A DNA stretch of 64,000 bases from Pedobacter lusitanus. GTDB lineage: Bacteria; Bacteroidota; Bacteroidia; Sphingobacteriales; Sphingobacteriaceae. Shown here one piece after another: positions 27,171 to 37,174 of the stretch (position 1 is the first letter of the stretch; each line of letters opens with the position of its first letter). A program made the translations under genes and the position numbers. Location: contig NZ_CP157278.1 of NCBI RefSeq assembly GCF_040026395.1, positions 682,001 to 746,000 on the forward strand, read 5' to 3'. The notes under the pieces were generated by a model. That model saw only the letters and a list, made by a program, of their open reading frames with translations, searched no databases and had not been told where the DNA came from.

Positions 27171-28538
27171 ATGATTAAAAGTATTTATCAATTAGAATTT
27201 AAGATTTTTTTCAGCAATAAAGCAGCAAGGTTTGGCATACTGATCCTGCTGATCAGCGGTTTTTGCAGTCTCTACTTAGGCAAACAGTTCATTGCCAAAC
27301 AAAAGACTGTTATCGAAAAAGCAGGGAAAATGCAGCAGGAACATACTGATAAAAATGTTAAGTATTTTGGAAAAGATCTGGGGTTGTTATTGTATTATAA
27401 TAAATTTGCAATGGCTAATATTCCTGATAACTGGGCAGCTTTTGCAAATGGACAGCGGGATATTAATCCCTACCTGATCTCAGTAACTATGCTTGGTCTA
27501 GAAGGCCAGATGTATGATACAGACCTGAACAATCCATCTACTTTGTTAATGGGAAATATGGATCTGGCATTCGTAATGATCTTTTTATTCCCTCTGGTAA
27601 TTATTGCTTTCACCTATAATGTACTTTCTGCAGAACAGGAATCTGGCATATGGGGACTAATCAGATCACAATCTACCCTACCCATGCGGATCATATGGCG
27701 CAAATTAACAGTCAGGATCATTGTTGTATTTGCGGTCTTTCTGATATTAATGATCAGCGCAGCTATTTATCTCAGTCTGGCACCTGATCTACGTTTTATA
27801 CTTGTTTCAGCCCTGATCAGTTTATACCTGATCTTCTGGTTTTCATTATCATTCTGGGTGATTTCTCTTGGTAAATCATCCAGTTTTAATGCAGTATGTC
27901 TGATTGCTTTCTGGGTGGCACTGAATATTGTCTCCCCGGCAGTGCTGAATGTTTGGTTAACACAGAAATATCCTGTTCCTGAAGCGCTGGAAAATGTGGT
28001 GAAACAGCGGGAAGGTTATCATGAAAAGTGGGACCTGGATAAAAGTGTAACTATGGATAAGTTTTACAAACATTATCCACAATTTAAACAATATGCTTTT
28101 CCGGAAGAACTGACTTTCAGCTGGTACTGGTATTATGCAATGCAGCAAATGGGAGACGATGACGCAGCTTTCAGTGCAACCAGGATTACGGAAAAACTCA
28201 ATCAAAGACAGCATTTCACCCATATGACAACCCTGCTTTTACCTGGTATAGAGACGCAGTCAGGGTTAAACCAGCTGGCCGGTTCTGACCTGCAGGCACA
28301 CACCGGATTTCTGCAAAAATTAAAAGCCTATCATGAGAAAGTACGGCTATTCTTTTATCCTCTGATTTTCAAGGAAGCTAAAGCAGAAAATATAAACTGG
28401 AAACAATTTAGGATTGAACATTATACCGATCGTAAATCTGAACAGGTCTGGCAAAATCTACTTTCATTAATCATATTTTCAATTGTGCCTGCACTATCAG
28501 GAATTTATAATTTCAAAAAGAGAGCCAGCTTGTTATAA
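27171..28538 (+). CDS. ABC exporter permease, DUF3526 type (2)
   Basis: This is a 455-residue paralogue of the preceding permease. It has an N-terminal helix, a large loop (about 40-125), then TYNVLSAEQESGIWGLIRSQ as the ABC-2 signature near 150, four further helices, a long loop and a final helix. DUF3526 permeases are typically found in pairs, often beside TonB receptors in Bacteroidota. It is the last gene of the operon; a long inverted repeat follows. Confidence 0.85.
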   Translation: MIKSIYQLEFKIFFSNKAARFGILILLISGFCSLYLGKQFIAKQKTVIEKAGKMQQEHTDKNVKYFGKDLGLLLYYNKFAMANIPDNWAAFANGQRDINPYLISVTMLGLEGQMYDTDLNNPSTLLMGNMDLAFVMIFLFPLVIIAFTYNVLSAEQESGIWGLIRSQSTLPMRIIWRKLTVRIIVVFAVFLILMISAAIYLSLAPDLRFILVSALISLYLIFWFSLSFWVISLGKSSSFNAVCLIAFWVALNIVSPAVLNVWLTQKYPVPEALENVVKQREGYHEKWDLDKSVTMDKFYKHYPQFKQYAFPEELTFSWYWYYAMQQMGDDDAAFSATRITEKLNQRQHFTHMTTLLLPGIETQSGLNQLAGSDLQAHTGFLQKLKAYHEKVRLFFYPLIFKEAKAENINWKQFRIEHYTDRKSEQVWQNLLSLIIFSIVPALSGIYNFKKRASLL

Positions 28539-28593
28539 TGGCTGGTAAGCATCCCTGTTGATGGCTGTTGCCACGACAGTTCAATACTGGTTT

Positions 28594-28644
28594 AAAAGGC
28601 TTAATACTTATTTCTTCCTTATGAAATGAGCCATTAAGCCTTTT
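28594..28644. terminator. Long-loop inverted repeat after the exporter operon
   Basis: AAAAGGCTTAAT (28594-28605) pairs perfectly with ATTAAGCCTTTT (28633-28644) around a 27-nt loop. It begins 55 nt after the operon stop and is a plausible terminator or 3' end stabiliser. Confidence 0.5.
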
Positions 28645-28993
28645 GCTTTCAGGCTTATAAAGAGCTTTTATAAGAAGTTATTCTATTCAGATTCACCCTT
28701 TATTCGAAGCCAGCCGAACGCTGTCTGAAGAGGCTCTGAACAACACCTGAATGATGTCTGAACAAAGTAGGTATAACGTACTAATAATCAGTCATTTAAA
28801 AACGCTCCGTTCAGACATGTTTTTAAGCTCTGTTCAGACTGCTTTCTGAGCTTATTACCTTCATTCACCACAAGTCTATCCGTCTTATAATCAGAAATTT
28901 ACACAAATCTCAACAGACAGATTAAACATTAGTTCAAACATTCTCTTTTTTAGGATGTTGAAATTATAACGCGTTTAAAATAATTCTCAATCA
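28645..28993. other. Intergenic region with GTCTGAAC/GTTCAGAC cluster
   Basis: About 350 nt without a gene. The octamer GTCTGAAC at 28756-28763 recurs inverted as GTTCAGAC at 28809-28816 and 28832-28839, with further CTGAA-containing near-copies (28720-28750). These may be operator half-sites or folding elements in front of the AI-2E transporter. Confidence 0.45.
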
Positions 28994-30079
28994 ATGAATA
29001 ATCAGCAGCCAAAAGATCTTTATAAAATTATCACTTCAGTTATCCTGTACACATTTGGGTTGGTGATCTTACTTTGGTTCCTTTACCAGATTATGAGTGT
29101 TTTTATCCTATTCATTTTCGCAATTGTGCTGGGGCTGATTATTAACCAGCCTGTAAGCAGGCTGGAGAAAAAAGGGATGAAACGCTGGCTGGCTGCACTG
29201 ATCATTTTGGGAAGTATTTTTATTGCCTCCGCATTATTGGGGTTTTTAATCGTACCACATATCAGCGAACAGATAGATACACTAGTGGGAAATCTGCCTG
29301 GTTATTATGAGAGTGTTTCTAATCATATTTCTCATATCCTGATGAAGTATCCGGAGCTTAGCAAAGAGTTACAGCAAGATGGAATGTCGATTTCTGCCGC
29401 AGTTCCTTCACTGGATAAAACAGTTCTGGGTTTAGGGAGCATCTCTTTCACAGTAATTGGCGGTATATTTTTATTTATTGTTTTTATATCCATGATTATA
29501 TTCTTTGTAGGAAACCCAAGACCTGTAATTCAGATGTATCTTTCCGTATTTGATCCGGAAAAACGCCCAAAAGCAGAAAGAGCATTGCAACACACTTCAG
29601 TCATGCTGGGCGGATGGATGAAATCGAATCTGATCGGGGGTATCATACAGGCGGTGCTGGTTTATATATTTTTAACTGTTATGCATGTCCCGGGAGCCTT
29701 AGTCTGGGCTGCACTGGCTTTTTTCTCAGAGTTAATCCCTAAAATAGGTTTTTACCTCATGGCTATTCCTCCTACCCTTGTTGCTTTATCTGTAAGCCCG
29801 GTTACAGCATTCTGGTGTCTTGTTTTTTTCCTGCTTTTAAACGAGCTTATTTCAGATTTTGTGATGCCAAAATTAAGATCTTCAACGATGAACATACATC
29901 CGGTATCTTTGCTCTTTTTGCTACTGGCGATGACTACAGCATTCGGCCTAATGGGTGCTTTACTTGCCGCGCCCATGGCAGCAATCATCAAGGCATATTA
30001 TGAAGAGTTTTATTTGCAGAAATTCGCTGAAGACCCTCAGATGGAACAAAGAATTGATAATATTCTTTATCAGGAATAA
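28994..30079 (+). CDS. AI-2E family transporter
   Basis: This is a 361-residue protein with about eight hydrophobic segments. It has the typical arrangement of two N-terminal helices, a soluble stretch (about 85-150) and C-terminal helices that include SNLIGGIIQAVLVYIF, ELIPKIGFYLMAIPPTLVAL and NELISDFVMPKLRSS. Members of this family are proposed exporters (AI-2) or Na+/H+ antiporters, so the substrate is uncertain. It stands alone. Confidence 0.9.
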   Translation: MNNQQPKDLYKIITSVILYTFGLVILLWFLYQIMSVFILFIFAIVLGLIINQPVSRLEKKGMKRWLAALIILGSIFIASALLGFLIVPHISEQIDTLVGNLPGYYESVSNHISHILMKYPELSKELQQDGMSISAAVPSLDKTVLGLGSISFTVIGGIFLFIVFISMIIFFVGNPRPVIQMYLSVFDPEKRPKAERALQHTSVMLGGWMKSNLIGGIIQAVLVYIFLTVMHVPGALVWAALAFFSELIPKIGFYLMAIPPTLVALSVSPVTAFWCLVFFLLLNELISDFVMPKLRSSTMNIHPVSLLFLLLAMTTAFGLMGALLAAPMAAIIKAYYEEFYLQKFAEDPQMEQRIDNILYQE

Positions 30080-30137
30080 ATAAGGCTGATCATTTTTAAA
30101 ATCCGACGTAAAAAATTAACCATAATGATGAATTACA

Positions 30138-30177
30138 CCTATAAATATATTTATATAAAAATATATTTATAGGTTTG
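30138..30177 (+). promoter_or_regulatory. Palindrome overlapping candidate -7 box of the ECF sigma gene
   Basis: CCTATAAATATATTT (30138-30152) and its exact complement (30159-30173) flank a 6-nt spacer. The right arm overlaps TAGGTTTG (30170-30177), a TAnnTTTG match, 8 nt before the sigma-factor ATG. The arrangement suggests an operator over the promoter and a nearly leaderless transcript, or an RNA hairpin just before the start. Confidence 0.5.
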
Positions 30178-30185
30178 TATTAACT

Positions 30186-30758
30186 ATGTCCGGATTCAGT
30201 CATCTTACTGATAACGAATTGACAAACCTTTTAAAGGAGGGGAATAGTTATGCCTATACTGAGATCTTTGAACGCTACTCAGAAGTTCTGTTAAGACATG
30301 CTTATCGTTTCCTTTCCGTGCATGATGAAGCTAATGATGTTGTGCAGGATGTTTTTCTTTTGCTATGGGTAAAAAAGGAAGATATTGTATTTCAGACTTC
30401 GCTTTCTGCCTATTTATATGCTTCGGTCAGGAACCGTATATTTGATATGATTTCCCATCAAAAGGTTGTTTCACGATACATTGAATCAGTTAGTAACTTT
30501 ATGGATCAGGATTATAGTGTAACTGATTATCAGGTGAGGGAAAAAATGTTGGCAGTTCTTATTGAAAAAGAAATTCAGGCCTTACCGGAAAAAATGCGCC
30601 AAATATTCCTGTTAAGCAGAAAGGAAGAGCTGAGTTATAAAGAAATTGCTGAGCAGCTTAATATTACTGATCAGACAGCCAGGCAGCAGGTATACAATGC
30701 AGTCCGCAAATTGAAGCTGAAAATCAGTTCCTTACTTAGTATTATTCCTTTTGTATAA
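30186..30758 (+). CDS. ECF RNA polymerase sigma factor (FecI-like)
   Basis: This is a 190-residue sigma-70 ECF protein. Region 2 (about 25-95) includes HDEANDVVQDVFLLLW. Region 4 (about 130-182) includes LPEKMRQIFLLSRKEELSY and KEIAEQLNITDQTARQQVY. It precedes a FecR-type anti-sigma and a SusC with an STN domain, the standard trans-envelope signalling set in Bacteroidota. It is expected to drive the downstream susCD operon when the receptor binds ligand. The start at 30186 gives the normal family N-terminus (SHLTDNELTNLLKEG). Confidence 0.94.
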   Translation: MSGFSHLTDNELTNLLKEGNSYAYTEIFERYSEVLLRHAYRFLSVHDEANDVVQDVFLLLWVKKEDIVFQTSLSAYLYASVRNRIFDMISHQKVVSRYIESVSNFMDQDYSVTDYQVREKMLAVLIEKEIQALPEKMRQIFLLSRKEELSYKEIAEQLNITDQTARQQVYNAVRKLKLKISSLLSIIPFV

Positions 30759-30879
30759 CACTTCATTAACATAGTATTAAAAATTATTTAAACTTTTTTT
30801 AACATTCATCTATGACGGAGATTATACTTAGCCGTCTTAGCAGTATAAAAAGCAAATATGTCTTTTACATTGCGGAGCT

Positions 30880-32028
30880 ATGGATAAACAGGAGATTATC
30901 GAATTGTTAAAAAAATATAAAGCAGGTACACTTAGTGCGGAGCATAAAGCAAAACTCGAAACCTGGTATATCAACCAGGGCTCAAAAAATAATACTGAAC
31001 CTGATGAGGAAACTATTGAGGAAAGCATACAGTATCTGCGTAGTCAATTGCCATTAAAATATAATGTTATATCAAAATTTTCATGGTTACATATTGCTGC
31101 TGCTGCAATGATAATTGCTTCTGTTGGGACTGGCCTGTATTTTTATAACCGAACAAATCTTAAATCGTCTCTGATATCAGCTACCAATACAGTCATACCA
31201 GGCAGCAATAAAGCCTATCTTACTTTATCAAACGGTAAACGGATAATTTTAAACGAATCTGCCAACGGAGAACTGGCAGTACAGGCAGGTATAAAGATAA
31301 CCAAAACCGCTGATGGCCAACTTGTTTATGATGTTTCTTCTTCCGGGGCATCCGCCAAAACTGAAAATAATTACAATACGATTGAAACTCCCAGAGGTGG
31401 TCAATATCAGATTATTCTGCCCGACGGAACCAAAGTATGGCTTAACGCCGCTTCTTCTTTAAAGTATCCGATACAGTTTGCCATGAAGGAACGTAAAGTT
31501 GAGCTTAGCGGCGAAGCCTACTTTGAAGTATCAAAAAATAAAATAAAACCTTTTATTGTAATGACGGATAAACAGCAGGTGGAAGTTTTAGGTACTCATT
31601 TTAATATCAAAAGTTATAAGGAAGAAGGAAATACCAGCACTACTTTACTGGAAGGTTCTGTTCGGGTAACACCTGGTTCTTTTGAAGGTAATCGGATAAG
31701 CTTATCCAAAGATAATGCCGTAGTACTGAAACCTGATCAGCAATCGGTACTGATCAACAGTAACCTGAAAATAAGGGAGGCTGATACCGAGGAAGCGGTG
31801 TCCTGGAAAAACGGATATTTTAAGTTTAACGACGAAAACATAAAGACTGTAATGTTAAAAATCAGTAGGTGGTATAATGTTGACGTTCATTATCAGGGCA
31901 GAATTTCTGATGAAGAGTATAGGGGGACAATTTCCCGGTTTAAGAATATCTCAGAAGTGCTGGATTTACTGGAATCTACTAAAACAGTTCATTTTAAAGT
32001 TGAAGGAAGGAGGATTACAGTTATGTAA
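30880..32028 (+). CDS. FecR-family anti-sigma regulator
   Basis: This is a 382-residue protein with a cytoplasmic N-terminus (1-65), one membrane helix (about 68-90, WLHIAAAAMIIASVGTGLYF), a periplasmic FecR domain beginning at TPRGGQYQIILPDGTKVWLN (about 170-190) and a DUF4974 domain at the C-terminus (VSWKNGYFKFNDENIKTVML). It receives a signal from the STN domain of SusC and controls the preceding ECF sigma factor. The gap of 121 nt after the sigma gene holds no obvious terminator. Confidence 0.93.
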   Translation: MDKQEIIELLKKYKAGTLSAEHKAKLETWYINQGSKNNTEPDEETIEESIQYLRSQLPLKYNVISKFSWLHIAAAAMIIASVGTGLYFYNRTNLKSSLISATNTVIPGSNKAYLTLSNGKRIILNESANGELAVQAGIKITKTADGQLVYDVSSSGASAKTENNYNTIETPRGGQYQIILPDGTKVWLNAASSLKYPIQFAMKERKVELSGEAYFEVSKNKIKPFIVMTDKQQVEVLGTHFNIKSYKEEGNTSTTLLEGSVRVTPGSFEGNRISLSKDNAVVLKPDQQSVLINSNLKIREADTEEAVSWKNGYFKFNDENIKTVMLKISRWYNVDVHYQGRISDEEYRGTISRFKNISEVLDLLESTKTVHFKVEGRRITVM

Positions 32029-32061
32029 TAATAATTACTATAAAAGGTAATCCAAAAAAAA

Positions 32062-32085
32062 TCATCCCGATTGCAGTCGGGATGA
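32062..32085. repeat. Strong hairpin upstream of susC
   Basis: TCATCCCGA / TCGGGATGA arms with a 6-nt loop. On the minus strand it is followed by eight Ts, but no minus-strand gene ends here. On the plus strand it has no T-run, so it may be a processed or attenuating structure between fecR and susC. Confidence 0.55.
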
Positions 32086-32192
32086 CTAAAGTCTGGAATT
32101 GTCTTAAACTAATCAAATAGATCAGCAAACCGCAATGCCCCTGCCCCATCTTGTTAATGAAAAGGTGCAATGCTTAAAACCAAACTAAACAA

Positions 32193-35100
32193 ATGTACAG
32201 TTTTTACACAAAAAAATTATGTGTACCAGCGCGTCACATACATAAATTACTGTTGATTATGAGGTTAACCACCATCATTCTGATCACAGCTATCATGCAG
32301 GTAAGTGCAAGTTCTTTTGCACAAAGAATTACACTGTCTGAGAGGAACACATCCTTGTATACTGTTTTTGAAAAAATAAGGATCCAGAGTGGTCTTGACT
32401 TTTTATGCACCAAGTCTATGCTGAAGGACACAAAACCTGTTTCTATTACGGTTAAAGACGCTCCGTTGGAAGAGGTATTGAAACAGATATTCCTAGATCA
32501 GCCTGTTAGGTATGAAATAAAAAACACTGCTATTGTAGTGTCCAGAAAAGAAAGTTCATCTCTGGAAAATAGATATGCTCTAATCCAGGGGACTTTAAAA
32601 GATATAATAGTGACAGGTATAGTATTGGACGAAAAAGGTCAGGCCCTGCCCGGAGCAACCATCAAATTAAAAGAAGATAGCACCAGAATAGCGGCTGTCA
32701 GCGGTAGTAATGGTAGGTTTTCGCTCAGGGTTCCTGGCAATTCTGCAATACTGGTAATTTCATATGTGGGTTATAAAACCAGGGAAGTCAGGGTTTCCGG
32801 AGCTGATCTGGTTGTGAGAATGGAGCCTGTATCAGGAGAACTGGAAGGAGTTACTGTAGTGAGTACCGGTTATCAGAAGATTCCGAAAGAAAGAGCGACC
32901 GGTAGTTTTGAAAAGGTAGATAATCAGTTGTTTAACAGGATTACAAGTACAGATATAATTTCAAGACTTAATGGAACAGTTCCAGCCTTATATAATAATC
33001 TCACAGTTGCGAAACTACCCAACGGTTCGGATCCAGTTGCCAACTTAACAATTCGCGGTCTTAGTAGTCTGTCTGGTGCAAGGCCATTAGTTGTACTCGA
33101 TAATATTGCTTATGAAGGAGATGTCAACAATATTAATCCAAACGACGTAGAAGATATTACCATACTTAAAGATGCTGCCGCCGCTTCAATCTGGGGTGCA
33201 AGAGCCGGTAACGGGGTTATAGTTATTACTACAAAAAAAGGACGGTATGATAAACCATTGAATGTTTCTTTCAATACAAATTTCACTGTATCAGCAAAAC
33301 CAGATTTGTTTTACATTCCTCAAATTACCAGTTCTGATTTTATTGATGTAGAAAAGTTCTTATATGCACAGCATTTTTATGATGATAAGATCAGTAATAC
33401 AAGCCCATATCCGGCGTTTGTTACTCCGGTAGTTAGTATTCTTGCCAAACAAACTGCTGGCACAATAACAAATGCACAAGCTAATGCACAGATAGATGCA
33501 TTACGTCAGTATGATGTGAGAAATGATTATAAAAGATCTGTTTACAGAAATCAATTTAACCAACAATATGCTTTAAGTCTTAGTGGTGGTACGAAGCAGT
33601 CTAATTATTTTATTTCTGGTGGATTTGATCATAATTTAAATAGCCTTGTGACTTCTAAGTATGATAGAGTCACCTTGCGCTCGGACTATAATTTTAAACC
33701 ATTCAAGGGACTTGAAGTACAAACTGGCTTATTGTTTACACAAACCAGGACACGTGATATTGCAGGTAACAGTACCATAGATTATAGAGCCGGATTCTTA
33801 TCAGCTATTTACCCTTATGCAAGATTAACCGATGACCAGGGGAACCCAGCAGAGCCAGGTTATATTTATAATCTGGATTATTTGAATAGTTTAAACAGTA
33901 ACCCTAATCTATTGAATTGGCACTACAAACCATTAGAAGATATAAATAAATCATCTAATCAAAGTAAAAGTGAGGATGTGATTTTTAACCTGGGAACAAC
34001 CTACACCATAAATCCCATCTTTTCTACAGATATAAAATATCAATATCAAACAACAAATACTAATGCAGCTAGTATTTATGATGCCGACTCTTATTTTGTC
34101 AGAGATAGAATTAACATTTTCACTAACCCTGTTAATTTCAGCAGAGCAATACCAACAGGAGGAATTTACACACCAGTACATGGCAGAACCACGGCACAAA
34201 TTCTTCGTGGTCAGTTTAATGCAAATAAAACTTGGAATAATAAACATCAATTGGTGGCTATCGCCGGAGCTGAAGTCAGGGAAAACTATGGAGAAGTCAA
34301 TAATGAAGGTGTTCATTATGGGTACAATCCCAATACAAAAACATTTTCAACTGTTGACTATTTAAATACGCAAATTCCTTTATATTATGGTGGCACCGGT
34401 CAAATACCGTACGGAGCATCATTTGGAAGTTCTGACAACAGATTTACGTCAATATTTGCAAATGCATCTTATACTTATAATAATCGTTATGTTATATCTG
34501 CCAGTGCCAGAAAAGATGCATCAAACGTTTTTGGAACTGTCACTAACAGAAAAGGCAATCCATTATGGTCTGCTGGTGCGAGCTGGAATATCTCCAATGA
34601 ACCTTTTTACAAGTCCGAATTATTACCTTATTTAAAATTCAGGACTACTTATGGATTTAGTGGAAATACAATTACTGGCGTTCCTGCTTTCGCTGTTATT
34701 AATCAAGGCGTTAGCACACTTACCCAATTACCTTATGCCAGAGGTACAAATCTCCCAAATCCGGACTTACGCTGGGAAAAAGTTAGAATGTTAAACTTTG
34801 GACTGGATTTTAGTTCAAAAAATAACAGATTAAGCGGTAGCATTGAATACTATGATAAACGTTCTACGGATATCCTTGCCGATGCACCTGTCGATCCAAC
34901 AACAGGGTTTACTTCTCAGACTTATAACACTGCAAATCTGCATGGTAAGGGAGTAGATCTTCGTTTAAACTCCATCAACTTAAAATCAGGTTATTTTCAA
35001 TGGAACAGTGCTTTTAATTTCAGTTATAATAGAAGCATTGTAACACGATACTTGCTACAGCAATCAAATGCCTCCACTTACGTGATATTGGCCGGAACTA

Positions 35101-35738
35101 TAAATCCAATAGAGGGTAAAGATGCTTATGCCGTTTTTGCATATCCTTCTGCCGGACTTGATCCTGCTAATGGAGACCCGCGTGGTTACATCAATGGTCA
35201 GGTCAGTAAAGATTACGAGGCAATTTTCAACGGAAAAGTATCTGATTTACAATATTTTGGCTCCGCTATCCCTTTGTATTTCGGGAATCTTAGAAATGAA
35301 TTTGTATACCGTAATTTTAGTCTGTCAGCTAATATTAGTTATAAATTTGATTATTTCATTAAAAGACAGGGATTGAGTTATACTAATCTTTATTTTGCTA
35401 ATTATGGAGATGCAGAATTTTCCAACCACTGGCAGAAACCCGGAGATGAGACTAGAACAAATGTACCTTCAATGATTTATCCAGCTGATCCAAACCGGGA
35501 TAATTTTTATAATTATTCTGCCGCAGTAATTGAAAAAGGTGATCACATACGTCTACAGGATATTACAGCTGGGTATACCATCAAAAAAATTAAAGGACTA
35601 CAAAATTGTAAAATTTATGCCAATGTTAGCAATATTGGAATCATCTGGCGTGCAAATAAAAAAGGAATCGACCCAGATATATCCTCTGGATACCCTTCAC
35701 CCCGCACTATTTCATTTGGATTAAGCACTAACTTTTAA
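32193..35738 (+). CDS. susC: SusC/RagA-family TonB-dependent receptor with STN domain
   Basis: This is an 1181-residue outer-membrane transporter. Signal sequence to about residue 44 (ASSFAQ), STN signalling domain about 60-112, CarboxypepD_reg-like domain about 138-210, plug with RGLSSLSGARPLVVLDNIAY and ITILKDAAAASIWGARAGNG (about 270-345), then the barrel ending in LSTNF. With SusD it forms a lidded importer of oligosaccharides or peptides. The STN domain ties it to FecR and the ECF sigma. No glycoside hydrolase is linked, so the substrate may not be a glycan. Confidence 0.95.
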   Translation: MYSFYTKKLCVPARHIHKLLLIMRLTTIILITAIMQVSASSFAQRITLSERNTSLYTVFEKIRIQSGLDFLCTKSMLKDTKPVSITVKDAPLEEVLKQIFLDQPVRYEIKNTAIVVSRKESSSLENRYALIQGTLKDIIVTGIVLDEKGQALPGATIKLKEDSTRIAAVSGSNGRFSLRVPGNSAILVISYVGYKTREVRVSGADLVVRMEPVSGELEGVTVVSTGYQKIPKERATGSFEKVDNQLFNRITSTDIISRLNGTVPALYNNLTVAKLPNGSDPVANLTIRGLSSLSGARPLVVLDNIAYEGDVNNINPNDVEDITILKDAAAASIWGARAGNGVIVITTKKGRYDKPLNVSFNTNFTVSAKPDLFYIPQITSSDFIDVEKFLYAQHFYDDKISNTSPYPAFVTPVVSILAKQTAGTITNAQANAQIDALRQYDVRNDYKRSVYRNQFNQQYALSLSGGTKQSNYFISGGFDHNLNSLVTSKYDRVTLRSDYNFKPFKGLEVQTGLLFTQTRTRDIAGNSTIDYRAGFLSAIYPYARLTDDQGNPAEPGYIYNLDYLNSLNSNPNLLNWHYKPLEDINKSSNQSKSEDVIFNLGTTYTINPIFSTDIKYQYQTTNTNAASIYDADSYFVRDRINIFTNPVNFSRAIPTGGIYTPVHGRTTAQILRGQFNANKTWNNKHQLVAIAGAEVRENYGEVNNEGVHYGYNPNTKTFSTVDYLNTQIPLYYGGTGQIPYGASFGSSDNRFTSIFANASYTYNNRYVISASARKDASNVFGTVTNRKGNPLWSAGASWNISNEPFYKSELLPYLKFRTTYGFSGNTITGVPAFAVINQGVSTLTQLPYARGTNLPNPDLRWEKVRMLNFGLDFSSKNNRLSGSIEYYDKRSTDILADAPVDPTTGFTSQTYNTANLHGKGVDLRLNSINLKSGYFQWNSAFNFSYNRSIVTRYLLQQSNASTYVILAGTINPIEGKDAYAVFAYPSAGLDPANGDPRGYINGQVSKDYEAIFNGKVSDLQYFGSAIPLYFGNLRNEFVYRNFSLSANISYKFDYFIKRQGLSYTNLYFANYGDAEFSNHWQKPGDETRTNVPSMIYPADPNRDNFYNYSAAVIEKGDHIRLQDITAGYTIKKIKGLQNCKIYANVSNIGIIWRANKKGIDPDISSGYPSPRTISFGLSTNF

Positions 35739-35742
35739 ACTA

Positions 35743-37137
35743 ATGATCATGAATATAAATTATATAAAACAGTCAGCATCTGTAATCCTGTTTGTGTTTA
35801 TTATCACCTTAAATTATTCCTGTAAGAAATTTTTGGATGCAAAACCAACAAGTAATATCTCAAAAATATCTGTTTCTGATTTACAGGGCCTTTTAGATGA
35901 TTATGATACCATGAATACGAATTACCCTTGTGATGGCGAAATTTCATCAGATAATTATTTTTTACTTGATGCAAACTTCAATACATTATCTGTACCAGAT
36001 GAGCAAAATTTATATCTCTGGAAAACTGACGCACAAAGAACTGCACCAGGAAGTGTTGTTGGATATTGGTCTAATCCATATAAAATTGTTTATAATGCTA
36101 ATCTCATCTTAGAAACACTAAACACACCTGAAGCAGGTACACTTGATCAGCAAACTTTTAATAATCTTAAAGGTTCTGCATTATTCTATAGGGCGTATGT
36201 TTATTTCCAGTTAGCTCAATTGTATACAAAACCATATAATGCAAATACAGCGGGACAGGATCTGGGTATACCAATTCGCATTACTACAGCAGTGGAAGAT
36301 AAATATGATCGTGGTACAGTTCAAAAGACATATGAGAGAATAATTGCAGATTATCAGGATGCTATTGCATTATTACCTGCTACAAGTACAATTAAAACCA
36401 GGCCAAACAGAGCTGCTGCTTATGCAGGATTGGCCAGAACATACCTGGCTATGGAAGATTATGTGAATGCTGGCAAAATGGCCGATGAATGCCTGAAGTT
36501 ATATTCAACTTTGATGGATTATAATTCACCAGCGATTAGTAAAACCTCCTTAACTCCTTTTTCACGTTTTAATAGTGAAGTAATTTTCCAAACGCTAACT
36601 ATTTCCAGCGGTCCATTAACACCAAGCAGAGCTAAAGTAAATACAGATTTATACAATTCTTATTCTACTCAGGATCTCCGGAAACAAGTTTTCTTTAAAA
36701 CAGCTACCGGAGGATTCAGATTCACTGGTAACTATGAGCCTGTTACCATTTCCACCTTCTTCAACGGATTAGCTACAGACGAAGTCTATTTGATACGTGC
36801 GGAAAGTTATGCAAGAGCAGGAAATACTACACTTGCCATGGCAGATTTAAATACTTTATTGAGATTTCGATATGCAAGCCCCTATACCAATATGACAGCA
36901 ATTAATGCTGACGATGCTTTGACTAAGATTCTTCAAGAACGTAGAAAGGAATTATTATTTAGATCTATAAGATGGTCAGATTTGCGAAGGCTAAACAAAG
37001 ACACCAGATTTCAAACAACATTGAGCCGCACTAATAATGGTACTACCTATGTATTACCTCCAAACGATCTGCGTTACGTACTGTTGATACCTCAAGGAGT
37101 TATCAACACAACTGGCTATCCACAAAATCCACGTTAA
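35743..37137 (+). CDS. susD: RagB/SusD-family lipoprotein
   Basis: This is a 464-residue surface lipoprotein that forms the lid of the SusC channel. The signal peptide ends at ITLNYSC (Cys27 from the first Met). TPR-like helices and the closing LQERRKELLFRSIRWSDLRR, then YVLPPNDLRYVLLIPQ, are characteristic of the SusD family. It begins 4 nt after susC, so the two are co-translated. It is slightly short for the family (about 500-600). The MNINYIKQ start two codons later is equally possible. Confidence 0.94.
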   Translation: MIMNINYIKQSASVILFVFIITLNYSCKKFLDAKPTSNISKISVSDLQGLLDDYDTMNTNYPCDGEISSDNYFLLDANFNTLSVPDEQNLYLWKTDAQRTAPGSVVGYWSNPYKIVYNANLILETLNTPEAGTLDQQTFNNLKGSALFYRAYVYFQLAQLYTKPYNANTAGQDLGIPIRITTAVEDKYDRGTVQKTYERIIADYQDAIALLPATSTIKTRPNRAAAYAGLARTYLAMEDYVNAGKMADECLKLYSTLMDYNSPAISKTSLTPFSRFNSEVIFQTLTISSGPLTPSRAKVNTDLYNSYSTQDLRKQVFFKTATGGFRFTGNYEPVTISTFFNGLATDEVYLIRAESYARAGNTTLAMADLNTLLRFRYASPYTNMTAINADDALTKILQERRKELLFRSIRWSDLRRLNKDTRFQTTLSRTNNGTTYVLPPNDLRYVLLIPQGVINTTGYPQNPR

Positions 37138-37174
37138 CTATATAAAACATCACCAAGACTAATCTGGATTAATT

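Noticed and set aside
30837..31028. Minus-strand open frame opposite fecR, and similar antisense frames elsewhere.
   Set aside because: They are shadows of well-supported genes on the other strand.
32062..32085. Hairpin upstream of susC as a plus-strand terminator.
   Set aside because: There is no T-run on the plus strand, and fecR-susC spacing is otherwise ordinary. I kept it only as a structural repeat.
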